Shown: positions 9,701 to 18,954 of the stretch, in pieces
How positions within the stretch are numbered: the first letter of the stretch is position 1
Layout: every line of letters starts with the position of its first letter
DNA from: Corallococcus carmarthensis
GTDB taxonomy: Bacteria; Myxococcota; Myxococcia; Myxococcales; Myxococcaceae
Assembly: GCF_003611695.1 (NCBI RefSeq)
Contig: NZ_RAWE01000068.1
Location: 1 to 44,254, forward strand
Length of the DNA: 44,254 nt
Reading direction: 5' to 3'
Made by a program: the position numbers and the translations under genes
Notes under the pieces: generated by a model
What the model was told of the DNA's origin: nothing
The model's database searches: none
What the model saw: the letters and a program-made list of their open reading frames with translations, nothing else

Positions 9701-11245
9701 GTGCTGGCTCTCCTGAGCGTTTCCGACAAGCGCGGTCTGGTTCCCTTTGCCCAGGGCCTTGTCCGGCTGGGCTACCGGCTGCTCTCCACGGGCGGCACCC
9801 TGGAGGCCCTCAAGGCCGCCAGCATCCCCGCCACCCAGGTGTCCGAGCACACGCAGAGCCCCGAAATCCTGGGCGGCCGCGTGAAGACGCTCCACCCCCG
9901 CATCCACGGCGGCATCCTCGGCCGCCCCGACCTGGCGAGCGACCAGGCGGAGATGGCGGCGAACCGCATCGAGCCCATCTCGCTGGTGGTGGTGAACCTC
10001 TACCCGTTCCGCCAGACGGTGGCGTCCGGCGCGGGCGAGGATGACGTCATCGAGAACATCGACATCGGCGGGCCGGCGATGGTCCGCGCGTCCGCGAAGA
10101 ACTTCAAGCACGTGGCCATCGTGGTGGACCCGGACGACTACGCGCCGGTGCTGGCCGAAATCGAAGGCCACAAGGCGGTGGGCCTGGAGACGCGGCGCCG
10201 GCTGATGCGCAAGGCGTTCGCGCACACGGCGGCCTACGACGCGTCCATCTCCGGGTGGCTGGCCGGCGAGGCCCAGGAGCCCTTCCCGCAGGAGCTGTCG
10301 CTCGCGTTCCAGAAGGTGCAGGGGCTGCGCTACGGGGAGAACCCGCACCAGCGCGGCGCCTTCTACCGGGAGTACGCCGCGCCGAAGGAGCCGTCCGTCG
10401 CCTTCGCCAAGGTGCTCCAGGGCAAGGAGCTTTCGTACAACAACATCCTGGACCTGGACGCGGCCCTGGGGCTCGTCCTGGAGTTCCCGGAGAAGCCCTG
10501 CGCGGTGGTCATCAAGCACAACACCCCGTGCGGCGTGGCGGTGGATGACGTGCTGGAGAAGGCCTACCGCACCGCCCGGGCGGTGGACGAGGTGAGCGCC
10601 TTCGGCGGCATCGTCGCCTTCAACCGCGAGGTGGACGAGGCCGTGGCCAAGGCCATGGCGGAGACGTTCCTGGAGGCGGTCATCGCGCCGTCGTACTCGG
10701 CCGCGGCGCTCCAGGTGCTGGCGGGCAAGAAGAACCTGCGCCTGCTGGAGGCGGGCCCCGCGCTGGCGTCCCCCACGGTGAAGCCCCGGCCCCAGGTGGA
10801 CGCGCGCAGCGTGTCCGGGGGCATGCTGCTCATGGACCGCGACGCGGTGGAGCCGCCCCTGGAGTGGAAGGTGGTGTCCAAGCGCGCCCCCACCCCGGAG
10901 GAGGAGCGGGCCCTGCGCTTCGCCTGGAAGGTGTGCAAGCACGTGAAGAGCAACGCCATCGTCTTCGCGGCGCCGGCCCAGCTCCTGGCCCAGGGCGGCG
11001 GGCAGACGAACCGGGTGGACTCCGTGCGCATCGCGATGACGCGGGGTGGCGAGGCCCTCAAGGGCAGCGCGGTGGCCTCGGATGCCTTCTTCCCCTTCCG
11101 GGACGGGCTGGACGAGGCGGCCCGGGCGGGGGCGACGGCGGTCATCCAGCCAGGCGGTTCTGTCCGGGATGCGGAGGTGATCGCCGCCGCGGATGAACAT
11201 GGGATGGCCATGGTGGTGACGGGAGTGCGACACTTCCGCCACTAA
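9701..11245 (+). CDS. purH: Bifunctional AICAR formyltransferase / IMP cyclohydrolase
   Basis: PurH performs the last two steps of purine synthesis: formylation of AICAR with 10-formyltetrahydrofolate and ring closure to IMP in the cytosol. The 514-residue length is normal. Residues 1-145 are the MGS-like cyclohydrolase domain (LSVSDKRGL near the start, [24 protein letters not shown]). The rest is the formyltransferase domain with [19 protein letters not shown], and [11 protein letters not shown], which carries the catalytic histidine. The C-terminus ends TGVRHFRH, typical of the family. GTG 9701 is chosen because GAGG lies 7 nt upstream and TTG 9686 would add five residues with no ribosome site. 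It heads a five-gene run behind a canonical promoter. The next gene starts 4 nt after the stop. Confidence 0.95.
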   Translation: MLALLSVSDKRGLVPFAQGLVRLGYRLLSTGGTLEALKAASIPATQVSEHTQSPEILGGRVKTLHPRIHGGILGRPDLASDQAEMAANRIEPISLVVVNLYPFRQTVASGAGEDDVIENIDIGGPAMVRASAKNFKHVAIVVDPDDYAPVLAEIEGHKAVGLETRRRLMRKAFAHTAAYDASISGWLAGEAQEPFPQELSLAFQKVQGLRYGENPHQRGAFYREYAAPKEPSVAFAKVLQGKELSYNNILDLDAALGLVLEFPEKPCAVVIKHNTPCGVAVDDVLEKAYRTARAVDEVSAFGGIVAFNREVDEAVAKAMAETFLEAVIAPSYSAAALQVLAGKKNLRLLEAGPALASPTVKPRPQVDARSVSGGMLLMDRDAVEPPLEWKVVSKRAPTPEEERALRFAWKVCKHVKSNAIVFAAPAQLLAQGGGQTNRVDSVRIAMTRGGEALKGSAVASDAFFPFRDGLDEAARAGATAVIQPGGSVRDAEVIAAADEHGMAMVVTGVRHFRH

Positions 11246-11249
11246 CTTC

Positions 11250-14200
11250 ATGCGCATCGTCTGCCAGAAATGCGCGGCGGCCTACGCGATCGACGACCGG
11301 TTGATCACGACCAAGGGCGTCCGCGCGCAGTGTCCCCGCTGCCGTCACCTCCAGCTCGTGAAGCGGGAGGCCTCTGCTGCGTCCGTGACGGCTCCCCCTG
11401 AAGGAGCCGCACCTCCCGCCGCCGAGCCGAAGCCTCCCGCGGCCGCGCCAGCGCCACCCGTCGCGCGCGAGCCCCGGAGCAATCCGGCCGCGGCTCCAGC
11501 GCAGGCGGCGCCCCGGAACGCCCCCGTCGCGGCGAAGCCCCTGGAAGCCCAGGCCGCGCCGAAGGCGGCGTCGGACCTCTTCGGGGACTTCGGTGAGATG
11601 CCGGAGCTGGGGCCACCAGGGAGCGTGGATCCGTTCGCGAACCTGGGCCCGCCCGAGTCGAAAGCCCCCGGGGGCCTGCCCGCGGACCCGTTCGCGAACC
11701 TGGGCCCGCCGGTTCCGCCGTCCGCTCCCAACAAGGGGAGCCCCGCCGCGAGGCCCGGCCCGCCGGTGCCTGACGCGCCCGGGATCGCGGCTCCCGCGGC
11801 TGCATCGGCTCCGGCCGTCCCGGAAGATCCGCTGCTCGACTTCCTGGGGCCGCCGCCCGGGGACCTGCAGCCGGAAGCGCCGCGGGCCCCCGCGCGGGGC
11901 GCCTCCTCGCCTCCCGCCGGGGCGGTGTCGCTGGGCCGCATGTCCGCCCGCGCTCCCGCGCCCGCCGTGAAGCAGGAGACGCACACGAACTGCCGCTCGT
12001 GCGGCAAGGACCTGACGGACCCCTTCGACCAGGCCATGGGCGTCTGCGACGACTGCAAGCAGCGGGATCCCGCTGGCGCCCGGGAGTCCGCGTCGGTGGT
12101 GGTCGCGCCGGATGTGGCGGCGCCCGCGCCCGCGGGTGGCGACCTGGAGCTGCCGATGATGAGCAGCCTGGACCCCGCCTCCGCGTCCTCCGGTGAGGAC
12201 GTGTCCGGGGGCGAGCTCCGGTCCGCGGGAGCCACGGCGCTGTCGCCGGACTCGCGCGTGAGCTCGGTGAAGCCCGCGCGCACCTCGCACATCACGGCCG
12301 CGCCGGCCCGCAGCGCCCAACGCGGCGGCGGCGGGGGCGGCAGCCGTGCCGGGGTCGTGGGCCTGCTCGCGTTGGCGGTCCTCGGGGCCGGCGGCGCGGG
12401 CTACTACTTCCTCGTCTTCAAGCCCCAGCAGGAGAAGGCGGTCCTGGCCGCGCAGCCCGCGGCTCCGGCCGCGATCCCTCCGGCGGTGCTGGCCGCGGTG
12501 GACAGCTGGAGGCTCCAGTTCCTGGAGCTGGACGGCACCAGCGCGGAGCACCTGGCCGCGGGCCAGAAGCAGCTCGGGATGGACCAACGCGTCGCGTACA
12601 CGGAGGCCGAGGAGTCCTTCCAGCAGGCCCTGTTGCTCGACCCCCACAGCGCGGACGCCATCGCCGGGTACGTGCAGGCGCTGGCGTTGGGGCGGGGTCC
12701 GGGCATGGACGACACCTCCTTCCAGGAGGCGCGCGAGCTCATCCAGGCCGCGCAGGACATGGCCGGGAAGACGCCCGCGCTGCTCGTCGCGCACGCGAAC
12801 CTGCTGCTGGCGCGCTCGCGTCAGGCCGGCAATCTGGAAGAGGCGGCGCAGCTCGCGACGTCGGTGCTGGCGCAGCCGGTGGCCAGCGACGCCCACAAGG
12901 CGGAGGCGCACCTGGTGCTGGGACGCGCGCAGGTGGCCACGTCGCGCGAACTGGCGAACCAGGAGTTCGACGCCGCTCGGACGCTGGCACCGAACCTCAA
13001 GCGCGTGGACTACTACAGCGCGCTCGCCCACGAACAGGCCGGCCAGTACGGCCTGGCGCTGAAGCAGCTCTCCCGCCGGATGGAGCTGGATCCCCAGGAC
13101 TGGAACAGCCTGGAGGCCGCCGCCCGCATCTACGTGGAGGTCGGGGAGACCGGCCGCGCGCGCAAGCTGTACGAGGACCGGCTGAAGGCGAAGGCGGGCG
13201 ACGTGAGCGCCTTGCTGGCGCTGGCGGAGCTGCGCTACCAGGCGGAGGGCAACGCTCGCGACGCGGTGCGCGCGCTGAAGGACCTGACGAAGAACGCGTC
13301 CCGCTACGGCCCTCGCGACGCCTCCGAAATCTGGAGCCACCTGGCCGCGGCCGAGCGCACCGCGGGCAACGACGCCGGCGCGGTGAAGGCGGCGACGGAG
13401 GCCCTGAAGGTGGCGCCGGCGATGCCGGAGGCCCACCTGCAGTGGTTCCTGGTGGCGCTGGCGCAGAAGGACGCGGCCGTGGCCCGCGAGCACCTGAAGG
13501 GCTTCCAGGGCCGGCTGGAGGACGCGGCGCTGGAGAAGGTGCTGGAAGGGCGCGTGCACCTCCTGGAGGGCGACGTGGCCGGGGCCCAGGAGCGCTTCCA
13601 GCAGGCGGTGCGCTTGGACGACCGCCGCATGGACGCGAAGCTGCTGGAGGGCGTGGCGGCGGCGAGCGCGAAGAAGCGCGACGAGGCCTACCGCCTGTTC
13701 TACCCGGTGCTGGAGGCGCGCGACTGGGATCCGCTGCGGCTGGCGCCCCGTCCCGCGCTGTCGCGCTTCTGGCTGCGGCCGGGCGACACGCTGGTGGGCG
13801 TGGACAACGTGGTGAAGGCGCTGAGCGACCGTCCGGAAGACGTGCAGCCCCTGCTCTACGAGGCGCTGGTGCGCTTCCATCAGGGCGACCGGCAGACCGC
13901 GGAGCGGCTGCTGCAATCCGTGGTGGAGGTGAACGCGAACAGCGGCGCGGCGCAGGCGTACCGGGCGCTCATCGCGCTGGACACGAAGGCGCCGCAGGCG
14001 CGCGGGTTCGCGGAGCGCGCGGTGGGCGCCGAGCGGGGCCTGCCGGTATCGCGCCTGTCGTTGGGGTTGGCGCAGGCGGCGGCCGGGGACGTGGCGGTGG
14101 CGATGCGCACGCTGCAGTCCGCGTTGGACGTGGCGCCGAAGATGCTGTCCGCCCAGACGAAGCTGGCGGAGCTGCTGGTGGCGACGAAGCCGAAGGACGC

Positions 14201-14288
14201 GCGCGCGGTGCTGGAGAAGGTGGTGGGGTTGGATCCGTCCTACTTCCCGGCGAAGAAGCTGCTCTTCAAACTCGACGAGCGAGGTTGA
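11250..14288 (+). CDS. Zinc-ribbon and TPR membrane protein
   Basis: This 1012-residue protein begins with an MJ0042-type zinc ribbon: Cys5, Cys8, Cys28 and Cys31 in VCQKCAAAY and AQCPRCR. A Pro/Ala-rich, probably disordered region follows. It has repeated acidic PxDPFANLGPP motifs and a second four-cysteine finger (Cys248, Cys251, Cys266, Cys269). A single transmembrane helix sits at about 368-390. The remaining 600 residues are alpha-helical with Ala/Leu/Gly spacing of TPR units, for instance AEESFQQALLLDPHSADAIA. The family is common in myxobacteria from general knowledge, but its role is unknown. A protein-binding scaffold with zinc ribbons in the cytoplasm and TPRs outside, or the reverse, is likely. 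It is wedged between purH (4-nt gap) and purD (1-nt gap), so it is co-expressed with purine synthesis. Confidence 0.82.
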   Translation: MRIVCQKCAAAYAIDDRLITTKGVRAQCPRCRHLQLVKREASAASVTAPPEGAAPPAAEPKPPAAAPAPPVAREPRSNPAAAPAQAAPRNAPVAAKPLEAQAAPKAASDLFGDFGEMPELGPPGSVDPFANLGPPESKAPGGLPADPFANLGPPVPPSAPNKGSPAARPGPPVPDAPGIAAPAAASAPAVPEDPLLDFLGPPPGDLQPEAPRAPARGASSPPAGAVSLGRMSARAPAPAVKQETHTNCRSCGKDLTDPFDQAMGVCDDCKQRDPAGARESASVVVAPDVAAPAPAGGDLELPMMSSLDPASASSGEDVSGGELRSAGATALSPDSRVSSVKPARTSHITAAPARSAQRGGGGGGSRAGVVGLLALAVLGAGGAGYYFLVFKPQQEKAVLAAQPAAPAAIPPAVLAAVDSWRLQFLELDGTSAEHLAAGQKQLGMDQRVAYTEAEESFQQALLLDPHSADAIAGYVQALALGRGPGMDDTSFQEARELIQAAQDMAGKTPALLVAHANLLLARSRQAGNLEEAAQLATSVLAQPVASDAHKAEAHLVLGRAQVATSRELANQEFDAARTLAPNLKRVDYYSALAHEQAGQYGLALKQLSRRMELDPQDWNSLEAAARIYVEVGETGRARKLYEDRLKAKAGDVSALLALAELRYQAEGNARDAVRALKDLTKNASRYGPRDASEIWSHLAAAERTAGNDAGAVKAATEALKVAPAMPEAHLQWFLVALAQKDAAVAREHLKGFQGRLEDAALEKVLEGRVHLLEGDVAGAQERFQQAVRLDDRRMDAKLLEGVAAASAKKRDEAYRLFYPVLEARDWDPLRLAPRPALSRFWLRPGDTLVGVDNVVKALSDRPEDVQPLLYEALVRFHQGDRQTAERLLQSVVEVNANSGAAQAYRALIALDTKAPQARGFAERAVGAERGLPVSRLSLGLAQAAAGDVAVAMRTLQSALDVAPKMLSAQTKLAELLVATKPKDARAVLEKVVGLDPSYFPAKKLLFKLDERG

Positions 14289-14289
14289 C

Positions 14290-15549
14290 GTGAAGGTCCT
14301 GTTGCTGGGGTCGGGCGGCCGTGAGCACGCGCTCGCGTGGAAGCTGGCCCAGAGTCCTCGTCTCTCGCGGCTCCTGGTGGGCCCGGGCAATCCGGGCACG
14401 GCGCGGTGGGGCACCAACGTGCCCCTGCAGGCGGACTCGCCGGAGGCGGTGGTGTCGCTGGCGCGCCGCGAGGGCGTGGACCTGGTGGTGGTGGGCCCGG
14501 AGGCGCCGCTCGTCGCGGGCGTCGCGGACGCGCTGGCGCAGGTGGACATCCCGTGCTTCGGCCCCGTCGCGGCGGCCGCTCGCATCGAAGGCTCCAAGGC
14601 GTTCGCCAAGGAAGTGATGGACGAGGCGGGCGTGCCCACCGCGGCCTTCCGCGTCTTCACGGACGCGGCGGAGGCGGAGGCGTACGCCGTCGCGCAGGGC
14701 CGCATCGTGGTGAAGGCGGACGGCCTGGCTGCGGGCAAGGGCGTCATCGTCGCGCCGGACGCGAACGCCGCGCGCGAAGCGGTGCGCGCCGTGGCCCAGA
14801 TGGGGCAGGCGGGCCAGCGGATGGTGCTGGAGGAGCTGCTGGAGGGCGAAGAGGTGTCGCTGATGGCCCTCTGCGACGGCGAGCGCTACGTGCTCCTGCC
14901 GCTGTCGCAGGACCACAAGCGCGTGGGCGAGGGCGACACGGGCCCCAACACCGGCGGCATGGGCGCGTACTGCCCGGCGCCGTTCCTCACGCCGGACCAG
15001 CTGGCGAAGGTGGGCGAGCAGGTCATCGCGCCGACGCTGGCGGTGCTGAAGAAGCGCGGCACGCCCCTGCGCGGGGTGCTGTACGCGGGGCTGATGCTCA
15101 CGGCGTCGGGCCCGAAGGTGCTGGAGTTCAACGCGCGCTTCGGGGACCCGGAGACGCAGGTCCTGATGATGCAGGTGGACGAGGACCTGCTGCCGCTCTT
15201 GGACGCGTGCGCGAAGGGGACGCTGGCGCCCCGGCCGCTGAAGCAGTTCCCGGGCGCGTCGGTGGGCGTGGTGCTGGCGGCGGAGGGCTATCCGGACGCG
15301 CCGAAGAAGGGCCAGCGCATTGAAGGGCTGGACGCGGTGCCGTCGCACGCGCCGGTGTTCCTGGCGGGCGTGGCGAAGCAGGACGGCGCGCTGGTGACGG
15401 CGGGCGGCCGGGTGCTGACGGTGTGCGCGCGGGGCGACAGCCTGGCGACGGCGCGCGAGCGGGCCCTGGCGGCGGCGGACGCCGTGCGCTTCGAGGGCAA
15501 GCACTTCCGCCGGGACATTGGCGCGCGGGGGCTGCGGGCGCGGCCGTGA
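14290..15549 (+). CDS. purD: Phosphoribosylamine-glycine ligase (GAR synthetase)
   Basis: PurD joins glycine to phosphoribosylamine with ATP, the second step of purine synthesis. The 419-residue protein has the family's N-terminal signature GSGGREHALAWKL and then GPEAPLVAGVADAL. The ATP-grasp domain shows VVKADGLAAGKGVIV, the nucleotide-binding DHKRVGEGDTGPNTGGMGAY region, and the metal-binding FNARFGDPETQ. Length is normal for bacterial PurD. The GTG start lies one base after the stop of the TPR gene, and the gene ends in a GTGA overlap with lptF, so translation of all three is likely coupled. Nothing is missing in the motifs I can see. Confidence 0.96.
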   Translation: MKVLLLGSGGREHALAWKLAQSPRLSRLLVGPGNPGTARWGTNVPLQADSPEAVVSLARREGVDLVVVGPEAPLVAGVADALAQVDIPCFGPVAAAARIEGSKAFAKEVMDEAGVPTAAFRVFTDAAEAEAYAVAQGRIVVKADGLAAGKGVIVAPDANAAREAVRAVAQMGQAGQRMVLEELLEGEEVSLMALCDGERYVLLPLSQDHKRVGEGDTGPNTGGMGAYCPAPFLTPDQLAKVGEQVIAPTLAVLKKRGTPLRGVLYAGLMLTASGPKVLEFNARFGDPETQVLMMQVDEDLLPLLDACAKGTLAPRPLKQFPGASVGVVLAAEGYPDAPKKGQRIEGLDAVPSHAPVFLAGVAKQDGALVTAGGRVLTVCARGDSLATARERALAAADAVRFEGKHFRRDIGARGLRARP

Positions 15550-16658
15550 AGCTGCTGGCGCGCTACCTGCTCAAGGAACTGCTCGTCCCCCTGGGCGTCT
15601 GGGTGGCGTTCATGTTCCTGCTGCTGTTCGTGATGCAGTTCCTTCGCGGCACGGACGTGCTGCTGGGCTCGGCGGTGACGCTGGGCGACCTGGGCCGGCT
15701 CATCGCGTACCTGGCGCCGCACTTCCTGGTGATGGCGCTGCCCATCGCGTTCCTCCTGGCCATCCTGCTGGGCCTGGGGCGGCTGGGCGAGGACCGGGAG
15801 CTCACGTCGTTGCAGGCGCTGGGCATCAGCCCGCTCCAGCTGCTGGCCGCGCCGCTGGGCGTGGGCATCGCGCTGAGCGCGTTCATGGTGCTGCTCACAT
15901 CCACGGTGGAGCCGTGGGGCCTCACGGGCGTGAAGGACCTGGTGGGCGAGGTCATCCAGAAGAACGTCGCGGGCGACGTGAAGTCCGGCGTCTTCTACGA
16001 GGACCTGAGCGACCTGACGCTGTACGCGCAGAAGGTGGCGCCCAAGGGCGGCGGGTGGACGAACGTGCTCTTGCACGACGACCGCGACCCCAGCTCGCCG
16101 CTGCTGGTGCTGGCGCACAAGGGCAGCGTGGGCACGTCCGAGCGGGGCGAGGCGCTGCGGATTGAATTGCGGGAGGGCGAGGTGCACCGCGCCAACCGCT
16201 CCTCGGTGGACGCGAGCGTCGTCGCCTTCGAGAAGGCGGAGATCAACGTGGGGCTGGGCGGGTCGCTGTCGCGGCGCAACCGGTTCCGCTCGCCGAAGGA
16301 GGAGCTGACGCCGGTGGAGCTCATTGCGGCGGCGAAGGACGCGGAGGAGCGGCGTGAGGATGCGCGGCCCTTCTTGATGGCGCTGCACAGCCGCATGGGC
16401 AACGCGGTGGCGCCGGTGGCGTTCGCGCTGCTGGGCACGCCGCTGGCCATTGGCCGGAGGCAGGCGGGCCGCGCGTGGGGCTACCTGCTGACGCTGGGCG
16501 GCTACGTCCTCTACTACCTGCTGAGCCGCGCCTTCGAGCAGATGGGCCAGAAGGGGCAGATGCCGGTGTTCGTCGCGGGGCAGCTGGCCAACGTGCTCTT
16601 CATGGCGGTGGGGGCGTTCGCGCTGTACCGCGTGACGCGTTCGGGGACGGTGCGGTGA
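15546..16658 (+). CDS. lptF: LptF-type lipopolysaccharide export permease
   Basis: This 370-residue inner-membrane protein has the LptF/LptG (YjgP/YjgQ) layout. The N-terminus (KLLARYLLKELLVPLGVWVA) opens a block of three hydrophobic helices, with the signature GEDRELTSLQALGIS in the coupling region. A soluble beta-rich periplasmic (jellyroll-type) domain spans about 125-250. Three C-terminal helices follow. In the Lpt system, LptF and LptG form the transmembrane part of the LptB2FG ABC exporter that extracts LPS from the inner membrane. The GTG start overlaps the purD stop as GTGA. LptF is assigned to the first gene by sequence feel and order; the F/G split is less certain than the family. 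Confidence 0.85.
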   Translation: MKLLARYLLKELLVPLGVWVAFMFLLLFVMQFLRGTDVLLGSAVTLGDLGRLIAYLAPHFLVMALPIAFLLAILLGLGRLGEDRELTSLQALGISPLQLLAAPLGVGIALSAFMVLLTSTVEPWGLTGVKDLVGEVIQKNVAGDVKSGVFYEDLSDLTLYAQKVAPKGGGWTNVLLHDDRDPSSPLLVLAHKGSVGTSERGEALRIELREGEVHRANRSSVDASVVAFEKAEINVGLGGSLSRRNRFRSPKEELTPVELIAAAKDAEERREDARPFLMALHSRMGNAVAPVAFALLGTPLAIGRRQAGRAWGYLLTLGGYVLYYLLSRAFEQMGQKGQMPVFVAGQLANVLFMAVGAFALYRVTRSGTVR

Positions 16659-17773
16659 AGGGCACCCTCTTCAAGTACGTGGTGCGCGCGTACGTGCGCT
16701 ACACGCTGGGCATCCTGGCGGGCGTGGTGGCGGTGTTCCTGGTGGTGGACTTCGTGGACCGCGCGAAGGCCTACGGGGGCGACGGCTGGGTGTGGGACGT
16801 GCTCAAGCTCTACGGCTACAAGGCGCTGGTGACGGTGCAGCAGCTGGGGCCGGCGGCGCTGCTGCTGGCGGCGGGCACGACGGTGTCGGCGCTGCGCAAG
16901 AAGGGCGAGGTGACGGCGCTGCGGGCGCTCACCTTCGGGCCCGCGGCGCTGTACCTGCCGGTGGGCCTGTGCGCGCTGGTGGCGTGCGTGGGGCTGGTGG
17001 CGTTCGATGAGACGGTGGCCGCGAGGGCGGGCCGCCGCGTGGATGAAATCACCACGCAGCGCTTCAACCGGTGGGGCGACTGGCGGATGTATTACACGCC
17101 GAAGCAGTGGTTCCGGCGGGGCGACGCCATCTTCTTCCTCCGGGGCGGCAACGCGCAGGAGGGCTTCGAGAACGTCTCCATCTTCACGCTGACGCCGGAG
17201 TTCAAGCTGCGCCGCCGCGTGGACGCGGGGCGGATGCGCTCGGTGGAGGGCACGCGCTGGGAGCTGACGGACGTGGTGGAGCGCACGTTCACGGAGGACG
17301 GGCGCACGTCGGTGACGCAGCGGCCCACCGCGGAGTACGAGCTGGGCGTGGGCGCGACGACGTTCCGCATCCGTCCGGGCCGTCCGGAGCAGATGCGCCT
17401 GGGAGAGCTGGGCGAGCAGATTGCCGCGCGAGCGGAGGTGGGGCTCGCGACGAAGGCCTTCCAGCTCGCGTGGCACAACCGCTTCGCGTATCCGCTGGCG
17501 GGGCTGCCGGCGGCGCTGCTCGCGGTGGGGCTGGCGCTGCGCACGAACCGGCGGGGACACCTGACGGCGGCGGTGGTGGAGGGGCTGCTCATCGCCGTGG
17601 CGATGTGGGGCCTGATGGTGGTGTCCCGCACGCTGGTGCTCACCGAACGCCTGGCGCCCGCGGTGGCGGCCTGGATGCCCACGACGCTGCTGACGATTGT
17701 CGCGGCGGCCCTGTGGCTGCGCCGCGAAGGACTGCTGCACCTGCCGCGCCGGAGCATCACGCGGCAGGCGTAG
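16655..17773 (+). CDS. lptG: LptG-type lipopolysaccharide export permease
   Basis: The 372-residue protein is the partner permease of the gene before it. It has three N-terminal membrane helices (TLFKYVVRAYVRYTLGIL onward, with VFLVVDFVDRAKAYGG), the coupling segment VSALRKKGEVTALRAL, a periplasmic beta-rich domain from about 120 to 250, and three C-terminal helices ending close to RREGLLHLPRR. The GTG start overlaps the lptF stop as GTGA. It ends 5 bp before the stop of the convergent acetate kinase gene, leaving no room for a separate terminator. lptB and the other Lpt genes are not in this window. Confidence 0.85.
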   Translation: MKGTLFKYVVRAYVRYTLGILAGVVAVFLVVDFVDRAKAYGGDGWVWDVLKLYGYKALVTVQQLGPAALLLAAGTTVSALRKKGEVTALRALTFGPAALYLPVGLCALVACVGLVAFDETVAARAGRRVDEITTQRFNRWGDWRMYYTPKQWFRRGDAIFFLRGGNAQEGFENVSIFTLTPEFKLRRRVDAGRMRSVEGTRWELTDVVERTFTEDGRTSVTQRPTAEYELGVGATTFRIRPGRPEQMRLGELGEQIAARAEVGLATKAFQLAWHNRFAYPLAGLPAALLAVGLALRTNRRGHLTAAVVEGLLIAVAMWGLMVVSRTLVLTERLAPAVAAWMPTTLLTIVAAALWLRREGLLHLPRRSITRQA

Positions 17774-17778
17774 GGCCT

Positions 17779-18954
17779 TCACCCGCGAAGAAGCCGGCGC
17801 GTGTGACGGGCGATCTGCACTTCTTCATCGCTGGGCAGCACGCGAACCGGACGCGGTGACGCCTCGGTCGTGATGAGCTCCGCGCTCGCCTCGTTCCGCT
17901 GCGCATCCAACTGGATGCCCAGGTGGCCCAGCATCGCGCACACGCCCTGCCGCACCCTCGCGCTGTTCTCCCCGATGCCGCCCGTGAACACGAGCAGGTC
18001 CAGCCCGCCGAGCACCGCCGCGTAGGCGCCCACCGTCTTCGCGATGCTCCGCGTGAAGACGTCCACCGCCAGCGCCGCCGCCGCGTTGCCCGCCGCCGCG
18101 TCGCGCGTGAGGGCCTGCATGTCGCTGGTTCCCTCCGACAGGCCCCGGAGGCCGGAGTCGCGATTCACCAGCGTCTCCAGCGCATCCGCGCCCATTCCAC
18201 CCGTGCGCATCAGGAACAGCAGCACGCCTGGATCCACGTCGCCCGTGCGGGTGCCACTGGGAATGCCCGCCGTGGGCGTGAAGCCCATGGACGTGTCGAC
18301 GGAGCGCCCATGTTCGAGCGCCACGAGGCTCGCGCCATTGCCCAGGTGGGCCACCACGGTGCGCGCGGGCACCTGGGGCGCGAGCCTCGCGACGATGGAC
18401 TCATACGACAGGCCATGGAAGCCATACCGCTGCACGCCCTGCTCCCTCACGGAGCGGGGCAGGGGGAACGTCGACGCGACCTCCGGCATCGTCGCGTGGA
18501 AGGCCGTGTCGAAGCAGACGAACTGCGGCACGCCCGGGCTCTCCCGCTCCGCGGCCCGGATGAGCCGGAGCGCGGCGGGAATGTGCAGCGGCGCGAAGTG
18601 CGTCGCCTCCTCCAGCGCCTTCATCACCTCCGGCGTCAGGGCCTGGTGCTGGCGCAGGTGGGGACCGCCATGCACCACCCGGTGCCCGATGGCCTGGGGC
18701 CGCTCTCCGCCCAGCTCCCTCAGGTGCTGTACCGCATCGCGGAGGGCGTCCTCCTGCGACGGATGCCGCACGTCCACCGCGCGCACCTGCTTGCCCGCGC
18801 CGTCCTTCACGACGAGCCGGCCCTGCTCCGCGCCAATGTGGCTGGCGCTGCCCTTGAACCGCACCACCTCCTGCCCGTCCTGCTCCACGTAGAGGCCGAA
18901 CTTCAGCGACGACGAGCCGCTGTTGATGACCAGCACCGCGCCCGGGTCGCTCAT
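17779..18954 (-). CDS. ackA: Acetate kinase
   Basis: AckA converts acetyl-phosphate and ADP to acetate and ATP. The 391-residue protein starts with the phosphate-loop strand [16 protein letters not shown] and contains [33 protein letters not shown] and [13 protein letters not shown], all acetate kinase signatures. ATG 18954 overlaps the stop of the phosphoketolase gene as ATGA, so the two are translationally coupled; an in-frame ATG at 18966 (MERAM) is less likely. Together they form a phosphoketolase bypass: xylulose-5-P or fructose-6-P is split to acetyl-P, which this kinase turns into acetate and ATP. It is convergent with lptG. Confidence 0.95.
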   Translation of the reverse strand: MSDPGAVLVINSGSSSLKFGLYVEQDGQEVVRFKGSASHIGAEQGRLVVKDGAGKQVRAVDVRHPSQEDALRDAVQHLRELGGERPQAIGHRVVHGGPHLRQHQALTPEVMKALEEATHFAPLHIPAALRLIRAAERESPGVPQFVCFDTAFHATMPEVASTFPLPRSVREQGVQRYGFHGLSYESIVARLAPQVPARTVVAHLGNGASLVALEHGRSVDTSMGFTPTAGIPSGTRTGDVDPGVLLFLMRTGGMGADALETLVNRDSGLRGLSEGTSDMQALTRDAAAGNAAAALAVDVFTRSIAKTVGAYAAVLGGLDLLVFTGGIGENSARVRQGVCAMLGHLGIQLDAQRNEASAELITTEASPRPVRVLPSDEEVQIARHTRRLLRG

